Assembly: GCA_910587635.1 (NCBI GenBank)
Contig: CAJUNB010000020.1
Coordinates: 1-51,391 of the forward strand
Reading direction: 5' to 3'
Length of the DNA: 51,391 nt
Origin: an uncultured Lachnospiraceae bacterium
Lineage (GTDB): Bacteria > Bacillota > Clostridia > Lachnospirales > Lachnospiraceae
Shown here: positions 24,539 through 32,744 of the stretch, in pieces
Numbering within the stretch: position 1 is the stretch's first letter
Layout of the letters: each line of letters starts with the position of its first letter
Notes under the pieces: generated by a model
Seen by the model: only the letters and a program-made list of their open reading frames with translations
Told to the model about the DNA's origin: nothing
The model's database searches: none
Position numbers and translations under genes: made by a program

Positions 24539-24587
24539 AAAAAAATATCTTCAATGTGCAAGAAATAAAATATTAAGAAAAATTGCA

Positions 24588-24637
24588 CTGCGGCGGAATG
24601 GAAATATCGTTGATTTCGCATTCTTTTTCCGCCGCAG
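24588..24637 (+). terminator. Terminator between fbp and the convergent lipoprotein gene
   Basis: An outer stem CTGCGGCGGAA / TTCCGCCGCAG encloses an inner stem GAATG-n-AAAT / ATTT-n-CATTC that is followed by T5. Located between convergent genes. Confidence 0.75.
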
Positions 24638-24647
24638 GCGGAAAATA

Positions 24648-25091
24648 TTAGTGATTGGAACCTACCACATCATCTGTAATATCAGACACACCGTTTGCCG
24701 CATCGGATACACCGTCGGCAAGATCATCTACTACATCTCCTACAGCGTTGCCTGCGTCATCGATTACTGTTTCATTGCCGCCGTTTGCCATATCATTGTT
24801 ATCATCTGTATTTGTAGAATTATTATTGTCCGTGTTGGTGCCGGCGGTACCGGTGCCGCTGTCGTTTGTATCATTTGCCTCATTGCCTACAGTACCCATG
24901 TCGGTTTCGTCATCGCCTATTGTATCATCGCCTGTAGTATTCGTGTCTGTTGTCGTATCATTTGTATTTGTTGTTGTGTCATTTGCATTTCCGGTCTGAT
25001 TGTCATTATTTTTCTTGCCGCAGGCAGTGAGCACTGTGCAAAGCATAATAAGAACAAGAGAGAGGGAGAACATTCTGACATACTTTTTCAT
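24648..25091 (-). CDS. Low-complexity lipoprotein, Asn/Thr/Asp-rich
   Basis: 147-aa lipoprotein. Signal peptide MKKYVRMFSLSLVLIMLCTV leads to lipobox LTAC (Cys24). The rest is compositionally extreme: residues 27-110 are almost only N, T, D, G and S, built from repeats such as NDTTTNTNDTTTDTN, and the C-terminal 35 residues repeat DxxxGVSDxxNGV-like units. No catalytic domain is visible, so it is likely a disordered surface spacer or a negatively charged envelope protein. The start has GGAGCG upstream. Confidence 0.75.
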   Translation of the reverse strand: MKKYVRMFSLSLVLIMLCTVLTACGKKNNDNQTGNANDTTTNTNDTTTDTNTTGDDTIGDDETDMGTVGNEANDTNDSGTGTAGTNTDNNNSTNTDDNNDMANGGNETVIDDAGNAVGDVVDDLADGVSDAANGVSDITDDVVGSNH

Positions 25092-25122
25092 AATATCGCT
25101 CCTTTTCTTTTTGCTGTGTGCT

Positions 25123-25155
25123 AAGAATCTGGCCGATGAAACTTGTCAGATTCTT
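25123..25155. repeat. Inverted repeat in the divergent lipoprotein/hisA spacer
   Basis: AAGAATCTG (25123-25131) and CAGATTCTT (25147-25155) form a perfect 9-bp stem 30 nt upstream of the lipoprotein start. It could be an operator or a terminator for plus-strand read-through (TCTTTT follows). Confidence 0.5.
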
Positions 25156-25195
25156 TCTTTTGTAGTATGTTCTGATAAAAGAATTTTATTCATAA

Positions 25196-25276
25196 AAGTT
25201 CAGCCAGCGAGAAGTGCTGCAGGCACGTTTTTCCCTGCGGGATACTTCGTAATGGGAATGGGCGTGAGCTGAACTT
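25196..25276. other. Structured 81-nt hairpin element upstream of hisA
   Basis: Perfect outer stem AAGTTCAGC (25196-25204) / GCTGAACTT (25268-25276), with inner GAAGT / ACTTC and GCAGG / CCTGC pairs around loop CACGTTTTTC. It ends 28 nt before the hisA start. No T-box signature (GGGTGGNACCGCG) is visible. It may be a dispersed palindromic repeat or a cis-acting leader. Confidence 0.55.
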
Positions 25277-25304
25277 AACTTTTCGCAAAAAGAAGGAGTA
25301 AACT

Positions 25305-26084
25305 ATGGAATTCAGGCCTTGCATTGATATTCATAACGGAAAAGTGAAACAGATTGTAGGTTCCAGCTTAAGAGATGAAGGTGATTTTGCCAAAGAGAAT
25401 TTTACGGCTGGTCAGGATGCGGCGTATTTTGCAAAATTTTATCAGAAAAAAGGCATAAAAGGTGGACATGTGATTCTTTTAAATAAAGAGGGAAGCACTT
25501 TTTATGAAAAAACTCGCAGACAGGCGTTTCAGGCACTTGCTGCCTATCCGGGCGGCCTGCAGGTGGGAGGAGGCATCCACAGAGAAAATGCAGCGGAATA
25601 TCTGGAAGCAGGTGCATCCCATGTTATCGTTACCTCTTATGTATTTCAGGGAGGGCAAATACAGTATGATCGTCTGGAAAAGCTCTGTTGTGAAGTGGGA
25701 AAAGAGCATCTTGTGCTGGATTTGAGCTGCAGTAAAAAAAGAGGACAGTATTATATTGTTACCGACAGATGGCAGAATGATACGGATGTGGTATTGGATG
25801 AAAAGACACTGGAATTTTTTTCTTCTTATTGTGATGAATTTTTGATTCATGGAACAGATGTGGAAGGAAAGGGAAAGGGGATTGACAGGGAGCTTGTGGG
25901 ACTTCTTGGCTGCTTTGACCGGATTCCCATCACTTATGCAGGGGGTGTCCACAATTATGAAGATCTGAAGCTGCTCAAAAAAATGGGGCACAGCCGTATC
26001 AATGTAACGATCGGCAGTGCCCTGGATCTGTTCGGGGGTTTTATGGAACTGGACAGAATTCTGTCTGAAATCAGAGATTTGTAA
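25305..26084 (+). CDS. hisA: ProFAR isomerase HisA, eukaryote-like type
   Basis: 259-aa (beta/alpha)8 enzyme for histidine biosynthesis (ProFAR to PRFAR). The N-terminus FRPCIDIHNGKVKQIVGSSL and GGHVILLN follow the plant/fungal HIS6/HISN3 pattern rather than the short bacterial HisA; other conserved parts are GLQVGGGIHRENAAEYLEAGASHVIVTS and GTDVEGKGKGIDRELV with ITYAGGV. AAGAAGGAG precedes the ATG. No other his gene is in the window, so it is a detached copy. Its 3' end overlaps the convergent lipoprotein gene by 14 bp. Confidence 0.9.
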   Translation: MEFRPCIDIHNGKVKQIVGSSLRDEGDFAKENFTAGQDAAYFAKFYQKKGIKGGHVILLNKEGSTFYEKTRRQAFQALAAYPGGLQVGGGIHRENAAEYLEAGASHVIVTSYVFQGGQIQYDRLEKLCCEVGKEHLVLDLSCSKKRGQYYIVTDRWQNDTDVVLDEKTLEFFSSYCDEFLIHGTDVEGKGKGIDRELVGLLGCFDRIPITYAGGVHNYEDLKLLKKMGHSRINVTIGSALDLFGGFMELDRILSEIRDL

Positions 26085-27048
26085 CCGCTTTTTTCGGTGC
26101 TTCTTCTTCCGGCTCCGGCTTTATGGAAGCGGTATAGGATACGGTAATGACACCGATGGGATTGTCTTCTCTATCATAGTATGTCACTGTAAAAGAATCC
26201 ACACCGATCTGGTAGATTTTGATCTCCAGTTCTCCGCTTTCTTTAAATTCTTTTTCATTGAAACGGACTCGATTTTCATCATAATTACTGATTTCAGCTT
26301 TAACGGCTTCTCCCTGTATGATAATCTCGCCGGAGAGAACATCGTCTACATAGACGTCGGAACCATTGGGCGTATTCAGTATGATACCATATTCGGCTGT
26401 GCTGTATTTCCAGGTGGAAGAGTCAGTTATGGCTTTTGAGGCGATAGAGCCGTCCTGGGATACGAAGGCGCCCTCTTCCAGATTTACATAGTAGGTTTCT
26501 CCCTGTGCGGGCATGTCTTTCAAACGGATAACGAGATGAGTACCTCCGTTCCAGCCCAGTATCTGAAAAGTGGAGTCTATCTCGCCTACGGTGCACTTGT
26601 TTTTATCCTGAAGATCGATTTCTTCCACGACAGTATTATCGGATGCTTTTTTGATAATCATTTTACCACTGCCTGCCATTACATTCTGCCGTTTGAAATA
26701 GGCATGCAATACATTGTTTCCATATACAAGGGGGAAATCTTGTCCACTTGGCATAAAGCTTACGGCGCCGATGGATTCGTCTGTCAACGGTTCGGTAGCT
26801 GCATCTGCCTCAGTCTCGGTTTCCGTTTTATTCGGATTCTCTGGCGCTTCCTGATTTTCCGTAGTTTCAGTTTTGCTATCTGTCGCTTCTTCCCCTGAAG
26901 CATTCTCTTCTTTTAGCACATCTTCTTTTTCTGCTGCAGCTGCAGCATCCTCTGCCGCGGTCTGCGTCTGGGAAGGCTGATCTGCGCATGCCGTGAATAG
27001 TAACGCTGCTATCAAAGCCGTTATTGTAATAAATAATGATTTTTTCAT
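26071..27048 (-). CDS. Lipoprotein of unknown function
   Basis: 325-aa lipoprotein with signal peptide MKKSLFITITALIAALLFTAC (lipobox FTAC, Cys21). A Glu/Thr/Ala-rich linker (about 25-85) precedes a beta-rich domain (about 95-310) including VSFMPSGQDFPLVYGNNVLHAYFK and YSTAEYGIILNTPNGSDVYVDD. The domain is not one I can name. The reading frame is open upstream to 27117, but ATG 27048 has AAAAAAGGAG and begins the signal peptide. Tail-to-tail overlap of 14 bp with hisA. Confidence 0.8.
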   Translation of the reverse strand: MKKSLFITITALIAALLFTACADQPSQTQTAAEDAAAAAEKEDVLKEENASGEEATDSKTETTENQEAPENPNKTETETEADAATEPLTDESIGAVSFMPSGQDFPLVYGNNVLHAYFKRQNVMAGSGKMIIKKASDNTVVEEIDLQDKNKCTVGEIDSTFQILGWNGGTHLVIRLKDMPAQGETYYVNLEEGAFVSQDGSIASKAITDSSTWKYSTAEYGIILNTPNGSDVYVDDVLSGEIIIQGEAVKAEISNYDENRVRFNEKEFKESGELEIKIYQIGVDSFTVTYYDREDNPIGVITVSYTASIKPEPEEEAPKKAVTNL

Positions 27049-27161
27049 AATATTCTCCTTTTTTACTGAGCCGGGTGCGGCCGCATAGTGACATTTTTCT
27101 CTTGCACGAGTGCGCATATTTTTTTATTCTATGGGGAATTACAGAGTAATTTCCTAATAGA

Positions 27162-27194
27162 ATAAAAAAGAACCAGCCTCCGGGACTGGTTCTT
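27162..27194 (-). terminator. Terminator of the cold-shock gene
   Basis: AAGAACCAG (27168-27176) pairs with CTGGTTCTT (27186-27194); on the minus strand a TTTTTTATT tract follows. Confidence 0.85.
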
Positions 27195-27308
27195 CTTATA
27201 ATCGGTAAAACAATATTGCGTATTTCTAAAATAAAATGAATCATTCCGGTCAATTTATATAAGAAAAGGCACATCGAAAAACTGATTATAGGGTGTTATA
27301 AGTATATC

Positions 27309-27509
27309 TTATAACTTGGTTACATTTACTGCCTGGGGTCCTTTTTCTCCGTTTACTACTTCAAATTCAACGGAAGCACCTTCTTCAAGAGACTTAAAGC
27401 CTTCCATGTTCAGTCCGGAGTAATGTACAAATACATCATTTCCCTGCTCATCGGAAATAAATCCATACCCCTTTTGATTGTTGAACCACTTAACTGTACC
27501 TTTGTTCAT
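27309..27509 (-). CDS. cspA: Cold-shock protein, CspA family
   Basis: 66-aa single cold-shock (OB) domain, an RNA chaperone. RNP1 is KGYGFISDE and RNP2 is VFVHYS; length is standard. The frame extends 5 codons upstream, but ATG 27509 has GGAGG 7 nt upstream and matches the family start MNKGTVKWFN. Its 5' leader is about 40 nt from the promoter at 27554-27582, so no long cold-shock leader is apparent. Confidence 0.96.
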   Translation of the reverse strand: MNKGTVKWFNNQKGYGFISDEQGNDVFVHYSGLNMEGFKSLEEGASVEFEVVNGEKGPQAVNVTKL

Positions 27510-27553
27510 GCCAGATACCTCCAATAAATAAAATTGTTGACGAGCAACAAACC

Positions 27554-27582
27554 AAGAATAGCATATGAATGAATAAATGTAA
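27554..27582 (-). promoter_or_regulatory. Sigma-A promoter for the cold-shock gene
   Basis: Minus strand: TTTACA (27582-27577), 17-nt spacer, TATTCT (27559-27554). Confidence 0.65.
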
Positions 27583-27651
27583 AGCAGAGAATAAAAACTT
27601 TATAAAAAATTAAATAAAAGTAATAAATATTACGGTATTGTTAAGATAAAT

Positions 27652-27680
27652 TTTACAAAATCCGAAAAGTGTGTTAAAGT
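27652..27680 (+). promoter_or_regulatory. Sigma-A promoter for the M23-like/bactofilin operon
   Basis: TTTACA (27652-27657), 17-nt spacer, TAAAGT (27675-27680); the gene starts about 20 nt downstream, giving a very short leader. Confidence 0.55.
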
Positions 27681-27701
27681 ATTGATGCGGAGGTGAAAGA
27701 A

Positions 27702-28475
27702 GTGGAAGCCGGAAAGCATAAGAAAAAAATCAATTATACAATAATGATAATTTCTGATTCGCCGGATGGAGGAATGAGTCCTATTTATCTGCGGCCTCAG
27801 ATGGTGGCATCATTGGTGGCGCTGATTCTTGTTATTGCAGTAGCAGCAGTGGGAGCGGCGGCATACTTTGGCTTTACGATGCAGCAGGCGGGTGGAAAAG
27901 ATACGCAGCAACAGGAACAGATTGTACAGTTGACAGAAGAGAACCGTAAGCTTACGGAAGAAAATTCAGAATTGAGTGATAAAGTTTCTATTTTGAGCGA
28001 CAAAGTTGCACAGAATGAGGAGACAAAAGAAGCGCAGGAAAAGGAAGAAGAAGAGCAAAAGATACCGAGTGGATTCCCACTTGCAGGGCCTGCCGTTATA
28101 TTGGAGAGTTCTGAAATGTCAGAAAGTGCTGCAGCAGAGGACGGCGGAGAGGGTGAAGCCATGCAGGCAGGGCAGACAGAGCCCATCGTTGTCTTTTCCG
28201 CGTCTGTGGGAACGAAAGTGACGGCAGCAGCCAGAGGGGTGATCGCTGCAGTAGAGGAGGATCCCGCTTTTGGCCGGAGAGTGGTTATCGATCATGAGAA
28301 TGGCTATCAGTCTATTTACAGGATTGCGGCAGAGCCTCTGGTGAGAGAGGGAGATGAGGTCAATCCCGGAACAGCGCTGTATGAGATGCAGTCCCCTGAT
28401 GAAAGGTTTGGCTATCAGATCACACAGGAAGGTACATTGGTAGATCCATTGGATCTATTGGAAGTATACGGTTAG
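27702..28475 (+). CDS. Degenerate M23 (LytM) peptidase-fold membrane protein
   Basis: 257-aa membrane protein: short basic cytoplasmic part, one membrane helix (about 33-58), a coiled-coil (QLTEENRKLTEENSELSDKVSILSDKV), an acidic linker and a C-terminal LytM-like domain (about 170-257). The fold signature is visible in VVIDHENGYQSIYRIA, VREGDEVNPG and GTLVDPLDLL. However the catalytic HxH (HLHFE) reads FGYQI and YAHL reads YRIA, so zinc ligands are absent. GTG 27702 is chosen because GGAGG is 8 nt upstream; GTG 27693 is the alternative. The bactofilin gene follows by 9 nt. SpoIIQ is a comparable known pseudopeptidase. Confidence 0.8.
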   Translation: MEAGKHKKKINYTIMIISDSPDGGMSPIYLRPQMVASLVALILVIAVAAVGAAAYFGFTMQQAGGKDTQQQEQIVQLTEENRKLTEENSELSDKVSILSDKVAQNEETKEAQEKEEEEQKIPSGFPLAGPAVILESSEMSESAAAEDGGEGEAMQAGQTEPIVVFSASVGTKVTAAARGVIAAVEEDPAFGRRVVIDHENGYQSIYRIAAEPLVREGDEVNPGTALYEMQSPDERFGYQITQEGTLVDPLDLLEVYG

Positions 28476-28484
28476 GAGGGTAAT

Positions 28485-28928
28485 ATGTTAAGAAAAAAAG
28501 AAAATAATGACATGCAGAATCAGAAAATCAAAAGCATTATCGGACAGGATGCTGTTTTCGAAGGGACTCTGGAGGCAAAAGAGACCACAAGAGTGGACGG
28601 GCTGATCAGAGGGGACGTTAAGATTGAGACAGTGCTGATCCTGGGCGTTACCGGCAAGATTGTCGGTAACGTAAATGCTTCCTCTATTATGATAGGAGGC
28701 ACCGTGGAAGGAGATCTGGTAGCTGGAGACAAGATCACAATCGCAGCGACAGGCAAGGTAACTGGCAATCTGCACACGAAGAAACTGGTAGTGGATGAAA
28801 ATGCAATTTTCCGTGGACAGTGTTTCATGGGAGATCAGGCACCGAAGAAGGAAGAGGATAGTCTGAAACTGCAAAGCAGCGATGTTCTGGACAATGTGAA
28901 GCCAATAAAGAAGGCAAAAGTACAGTAA
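28485..28928 (+). CDS. Bactofilin (polymer-forming cytoskeletal protein)
   Basis: 147-aa bactofilin: a right-handed beta-helix core (about 18-115) with hydrophobic alternation (SIIGQDAVFEGTLEAKETTRVDGLIRGDV ... TVEGDLVAGDKITIAATGKVTGNL) that polymerises without nucleotides, flanked by short disordered ends. AGGAGGG lies 4-5 nt before the ATG; ATG 28509 is a second possibility. Pairing with an M23-type gene is a known arrangement in which bactofilin positions a peptidoglycan hydrolase, though here the partner looks inactive. Confidence 0.92.
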   Translation: MLRKKENNDMQNQKIKSIIGQDAVFEGTLEAKETTRVDGLIRGDVKIETVLILGVTGKIVGNVNASSIMIGGTVEGDLVAGDKITIAATGKVTGNLHTKKLVVDENAIFRGQCFMGDQAPKKEEDSLKLQSSDVLDNVKPIKKAKVQ

Positions 28929-28972
28929 ACAGTATCATTATTTGATATTTGTAATGAAATATCTGTACATAG

Positions 28973-29012
28973 AAAAGATTCCTGTATTGATTTAAATACA
29001 GGAATCTTTTTA
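28973..29012. terminator. Bidirectional terminator between bactofilin and yerC
   Basis: A 16-bp perfect stem AAAAGATTCCTGTATT (28973-28988) with its complement (28995-29010), flanked by A/T runs on both sides. Confidence 0.92.
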
Positions 29013-29015
29013 ACA

Positions 29016-29312
29016 TTACTCCTCTTTTTCCCGTAATCTGTGAAAAATCATTTCGTAACCGTCAGTACCATAGTTAAGGGAACGGTTGACACGGCTGATT
29101 GTAGCTGTGGAAGCACCGGTCTTTTCCGAAATTTCCAGATATGTACGGTGCTGGCGCAGCATAGCGGCTACTTCAAACCTTTGGGAAAGAGACAACAGCT
29201 CATTGACAGTACAGAGATCCTCAAAAAAGCTGTAACATTCTTCTTTTGTTTTCAGACACATAATGGCGTCAAATAAATGTTCTACTGCGTCCGTTTTAAT
29301 CTTTTTATTCAT
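29016..29312 (-). CDS. YerC/YecD family TrpR-related protein
   Basis: 98-aa DNA-binding protein of the TrpR-like YerC/YecD family. Conserved parts are HLFDAIMCLKTKEECYSFFEDLCTVNELLSLSQRFEVAAML and the helix-turn-helix TYLEISEKTGASTATISRVNRSLNYG. ATG 29312 has GAGGAG 8 nt upstream; the longer frame has no support. Target unknown. Confidence 0.92.
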   Translation of the reverse strand: MNKKIKTDAVEHLFDAIMCLKTKEECYSFFEDLCTVNELLSLSQRFEVAAMLRQHRTYLEISEKTGASTATISRVNRSLNYGTDGYEMIFHRLREKEE

Positions 29313-29427
29313 AAAAGCTCTCCTCGCTCTCAGCATCCGGTATTTCTATTCTGTATCGTAACATATTCGCAAGCTCATTTCCACTGTTTTTCCGGTTTTT
29401 CAATTTAGAAAAATTGAAAAGATGAGC

Positions 29428-29456
29428 TTGTCATGTAGTTCCAAAAACTATATACT
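29428..29456 (+). promoter_or_regulatory. Sigma-A promoter of the sensor/DUF1836 operon
   Basis: TTGTCA (29428-29433), 17-nt spacer, TATACT (29451-29456); about 80 nt before the DUF1836 start. Confidence 0.7.
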
Positions 29457-29536
29457 ATTACAAAAGAGAGGCAATTGGAAAGTAATCTTTCAAATTTACC
29501 CGAAGGACGCAGCAAATGCATCAGAGAGAGGAAAGT

Positions 29537-30172
29537 ATGACAATAGACACGGAAAATTTACTGGGCAGCATCATGGCAAGCTTTGACAGAATCGGATTTG
29601 TAAGGGCGGAGGACATTCCCAATATTGACCTGTATATGGATCAGGTTACTACATTTATGGATAAGAAGCTGAGGAATACAACCCGTGATCCCGAACATGA
29701 TAAAATACTGACAAAAACAATGATTAATAATTATGCCAAGAACGACCTGCTTCCTCCACCGGTGAAAAAGAAATATTCCAAGGAGCATGTGCTGTTGTTG
29801 ATTTTTATTTATTATTATAAAAATATACTGTCCATAACTGATATACAGACGTTACTTCAGCCCATTACGCAGCAGTATTTTGGGACATCGGAAGAGTTCA
29901 ATCTGGAGGCAATTTACAATGAAGTATTCAGCCTGCAGGAGAGCCAGGTGGACAGACTGAAAAAAGATGTGATGCGTAAATACCAGGATGCAGAAAATTC
30001 TTTTGCGGACGTACCGGAAGAGAAGAAAGATTTTCTGCAAAAATTTTCTTTTATCTGTTATCTGAGCTTTGACGTGTATGTGAAAAAACTGCTGATTGAA
30101 AAGGTCATTGACAGTCTGAGGACAGAAAAGGGATCAGGAGATCATAAGACGAAAGATCGAAAAAGAGAGTAG
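29537..30172 (+). CDS. DUF1836 domain-containing protein
   Basis: 211-aa soluble protein. DUF1836 is visible from about residue 15 to 125: DKILTKTMINNYAKNDLLPPPVKKKYSKEHVLLLIFIYYYKNILSI, which resembles a MerR-like winged-helix with a following helix, suggesting DNA binding. ATG 29537 follows GAGGAAAGT; ATG 29516 lacks a ribosome binding site. The next gene starts 17 nt later, so it heads the sugar-sensing operon. Confidence 0.85.
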   Translation: MTIDTENLLGSIMASFDRIGFVRAEDIPNIDLYMDQVTTFMDKKLRNTTRDPEHDKILTKTMINNYAKNDLLPPPVKKKYSKEHVLLLIFIYYYKNILSITDIQTLLQPITQQYFGTSEEFNLEAIYNEVFSLQESQVDRLKKDVMRKYQDAENSFADVPEEKKDFLQKFSFICYLSFDVYVKKLLIEKVIDSLRTEKGSGDHKTKDRKRE

Positions 30173-30189
30173 ACGGGAAGCGGAGTTTC

Positions 30190-31251
30190 ATGCAGGATAA
30201 AAAGTTAAAAAAGAAACAGTCGTATGCAGGAAATAACAGAGCACTTGTCATTGGATGCATTTGCTCTGTTGTTTTTATGTTATTGACTGCAATGGTCAGT
30301 ATGATATATTTCAGGGAAAATATGCTGCGGAGCGCAGAGTTGTTGGATAATGTGGACTACGATATATATGATGCCTATTACGTCCTGATTCCATCAGATC
30401 ATGATTCTGCTTTCTGGCAGTCTGTCTATGATGTTGCCAGAGAAGAGGGAAAGAAAAAGGGCGCCTATGTGGAGATGCTGGGCAGTAACCTGAGCACTGA
30501 TTATTCCAGAGAAGAATTGCTGAAAATAGCAGTTGCTTCCGGGGTGGACGGCATCATATTAGAGGCAGATGATTCTTTGCCCATTACGGTGCACCTGGAA
30601 GAAGCAGATGCAAAGGGGATTCCTGTAGTCACTGTGCTGGAGGATAACAGCCAGGGAATACGGAAAAGCTTCGTAGGTGTGAGCAACTATAACCTGGGCC
30701 GGGAATATGGTAAGCAGGTACTTTCTATTCAGGATAAAGAAGTAAAAGATGTGCTGGTACTTATGAATGCCGGAACAACGGATACAAGCCAGAACATTAT
30801 CTTTTCCGGCATCCAGGAAACACTGGCGGAGCAGGAAGCGGAAGGAGAGAAGAGCGATATCCAGGTGCGTACAAAAGCTGTGGAAATGCAGGGCGCCTTT
30901 GATGCAGAAGAATCCGTCAGGAATATACTTATGGAAGAGACGTTGCCGGATGTGATTATCTGCTTGGATGAAATTTCCACTTCCTGCGCTTATCAGGCTG
31001 TAGTGGACTATAATATGGTAGGTCAGATCGATATTATCGGTTACTATGATTCGGAGACGATCTTGAAAGCGATCGAGCGAAATGTACTACGTTCTACGAT
31101 CTCCATCGATACGGCAGAGCTTGGAAGATTCTGTGTGGAGGCTCTGGATGAATACAGAAAAAATGGATACGTAAGCGAATATTTCAGTGTGGGGACGAAC
31201 CTGATTACTTCAGAAAATGTAAAAGATTATCTGGGGGAGGAGGAAAAATAA
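30190..31251 (+). CDS. Membrane-anchored sugar-binding (type 1 periplasmic-binding) sensor protein
   Basis: 353-aa protein with a signal-anchor helix (about 19-41) and a periplasmic-binding-protein type 1 fold (about 62-340): YYVLIPSDHDSAFWQSVYDVAREEGKKKG, GVDGIILEADD, IPVVTVLEDN, FVGVSNYNLGREYGKQV, PDVIICLDE and IDIIGYYDSETILKAI. The uncleaved anchor and the adjacent kinase/regulator (2-nt gap to the kinase) suggest it presents sugar to the kinase rather than to a transporter, as described for XylFII-LytS in clostridia. Confidence 0.82.
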   Translation: MQDKKLKKKQSYAGNNRALVIGCICSVVFMLLTAMVSMIYFRENMLRSAELLDNVDYDIYDAYYVLIPSDHDSAFWQSVYDVAREEGKKKGAYVEMLGSNLSTDYSREELLKIAVASGVDGIILEADDSLPITVHLEEADAKGIPVVTVLEDNSQGIRKSFVGVSNYNLGREYGKQVLSIQDKEVKDVLVLMNAGTTDTSQNIIFSGIQETLAEQEAEGEKSDIQVRTKAVEMQGAFDAEESVRNILMEETLPDVIICLDEISTSCAYQAVVDYNMVGQIDIIGYYDSETILKAIERNVLRSTISIDTAELGRFCVEALDEYRKNGYVSEYFSVGTNLITSENVKDYLGEEEK

Positions 31252-31253
31252 GG

Positions 31254-32744
31254 ATGATGCATAAAGTCCGCAAGCTCTCTATCCGTGTGAAAGTGATCCT
31301 TGTATTTATTATTACCACGCTCATTATTTTGCTGATAAATCTGTTCATGTACGTCAATGTGAATCGGATGCTGAACCGTCTGGAGGAAATCTACATGAGT
31401 AATATCAGCCTGAATGAGCTTTCGGATACATTGGTCGATGTACAGGCAAGTATGACAGCCTATCTGAATACCCGCACCAGTGATGCGTTGGAGGATTATT
31501 ACCGGAATGAGCAGGATTATTCCCAGTTGATTTTCCGGTTGAATGGCGGTATCTACGGAAACGATCTGAAACTGATGGAAAAAAATATCAAAAATATGTC
31601 GGAGGAGTATTTAGAGCTGACCGGGCAGACTGTAGATGCCAAACGGGGCGGCAATGTGGAAAAGGTAAAGGCCCGTTATGAAAAAGCGACAGAACTTCAG
31701 GGATATCTCAAAACTTATATTTACAGTCTGAACAATGAACAGTTCCGGGTAAATTCCAGCAGCTATCAGGTATTGTCCACATCGCTGAAGTATCTGGAGT
31801 GGATCAATGTCATTACGCTCATCCTGGTGGGAGTCTGCAATATCGTATTGATTGTCATGCTCACAAGTACAATTACCAGACCGCTGCAGAGGCTGGCAGG
31901 AACGGCAGATCAGGTGGCAAAGGGAAATATGGAGGTAGAGCTGCTGCCGGTCATCTATGAAGATGAGGTAGGCGTAGTGAGTAAAGCGTTCAATGCTATG
32001 GTGGTCAGTATCAAAGAGTATATTGACAGAGTCAGAAAGAGTATGGAGACGGAAAACGCTCTGAAGGAAAAAGAGCTGATGATGGAGACGCATCTGAAAG
32101 ATGCTCAGATCAAATATCTGCAGGCACAGATCAATCCTCATTTTCTCTTCAACACACTGAATGCGGGAGCGCAGCTTGCCATGATGGAGGATGCGGAGCG
32201 GACTTACCGTTATGTGCAGAAAGTGGCGGATTTTTTCCGGTACAATGTGAAAAAGAATAATAATACAGTGACGCTCAGGGAAGAAATTGCCCTTGTGGAT
32301 ACGTATATTTATATATTGAATGTGAGATTTTCCGGGGAAATCCATTTCCGGAAGGAAGTAGATGAAACGCTGTTGGAGGTTCAGGTACCCAGCATGATTT
32401 TGCAGCCTATTGTGGAGAACAGTGTCAGTTATGGCATCCGGGGAATCGACTGGGAGGGGGAGATTATTCTGTCAGTCTATCAGCGGGAAGGGACGATTTG
32501 CATCAGTGTGAAAGACAATGGCATCGGTATTTCCAAAGACAAAATTGACAAAATTATGTCCAGCCAGCTGCGTGCTGCAGATCTGTCCAGAGATTCCAAC
32601 GGTATCGGCCTGGACAATGTGATCGGCAGACTCCGACTGTTTTTAAACGAAGAGGATGTCATATCCATTCTCAGTGAAGGAGAAAATAAGGGAACGGAAG
32701 TATTGATCTATATTCCCGTACAGGGAGGGGAAGAAAATGTATAA
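31254..32744 (+). CDS. YesM-type sensor histidine kinase
   Basis: 496-aa membrane kinase: first helix about 13-31, extracytoplasmic domain (about 35-180), second helix about 182-204, HAMP (TRPLQRLAGTADQVAKGNMEVELL), His_kinase domain with phospho-acceptor His296 in YLQAQINPHFLFNTLN, and HATPase (ILQPIVENSVSYGI, VKDNGIGIS). It overlaps the following regulator by 8 bp. Grouped with sugar-binding proteins, it probably senses extracellular sugar through them. Confidence 0.95.
   Translation: MMHKVRKLSIRVKVILVFIITTLIILLINLFMYVNVNRMLNRLEEIYMSNISLNELSDTLVDVQASMTAYLNTRTSDALEDYYRNEQDYSQLIFRLNGGIYGNDLKLMEKNIKNMSEEYLELTGQTVDAKRGGNVEKVKARYEKATELQGYLKTYIYSLNNEQFRVNSSSYQVLSTSLKYLEWINVITLILVGVCNIVLIVMLTSTITRPLQRLAGTADQVAKGNMEVELLPVIYEDEVGVVSKAFNAMVVSIKEYIDRVRKSMETENALKEKELMMETHLKDAQIKYLQAQINPHFLFNTLNAGAQLAMMEDAERTYRYVQKVADFFRYNVKKNNNTVTLREEIALVDTYIYILNVRFSGEIHFRKEVDETLLEVQVPSMILQPIVENSVSYGIRGIDWEGEIILSVYQREGTICISVKDNGIGISKDKIDKIMSSQLRAADLSRDSNGIGLDNVIGRLRLFLNEEDVISILSEGENKGTEVLIYIPVQGGEENV

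Noticed and set aside
24651..25124. Plus-strand 157-aa frame opposite the low-complexity lipoprotein
   Set aside because: Shadow of low-complexity codons; no ribosome binding site, while the minus frame has a signal peptide and lipobox.
25124..25304. T-box riboswitch upstream of hisA
   Set aside because: The T-box sequence and specifier-loop features are not seen; only palindromes are visible.
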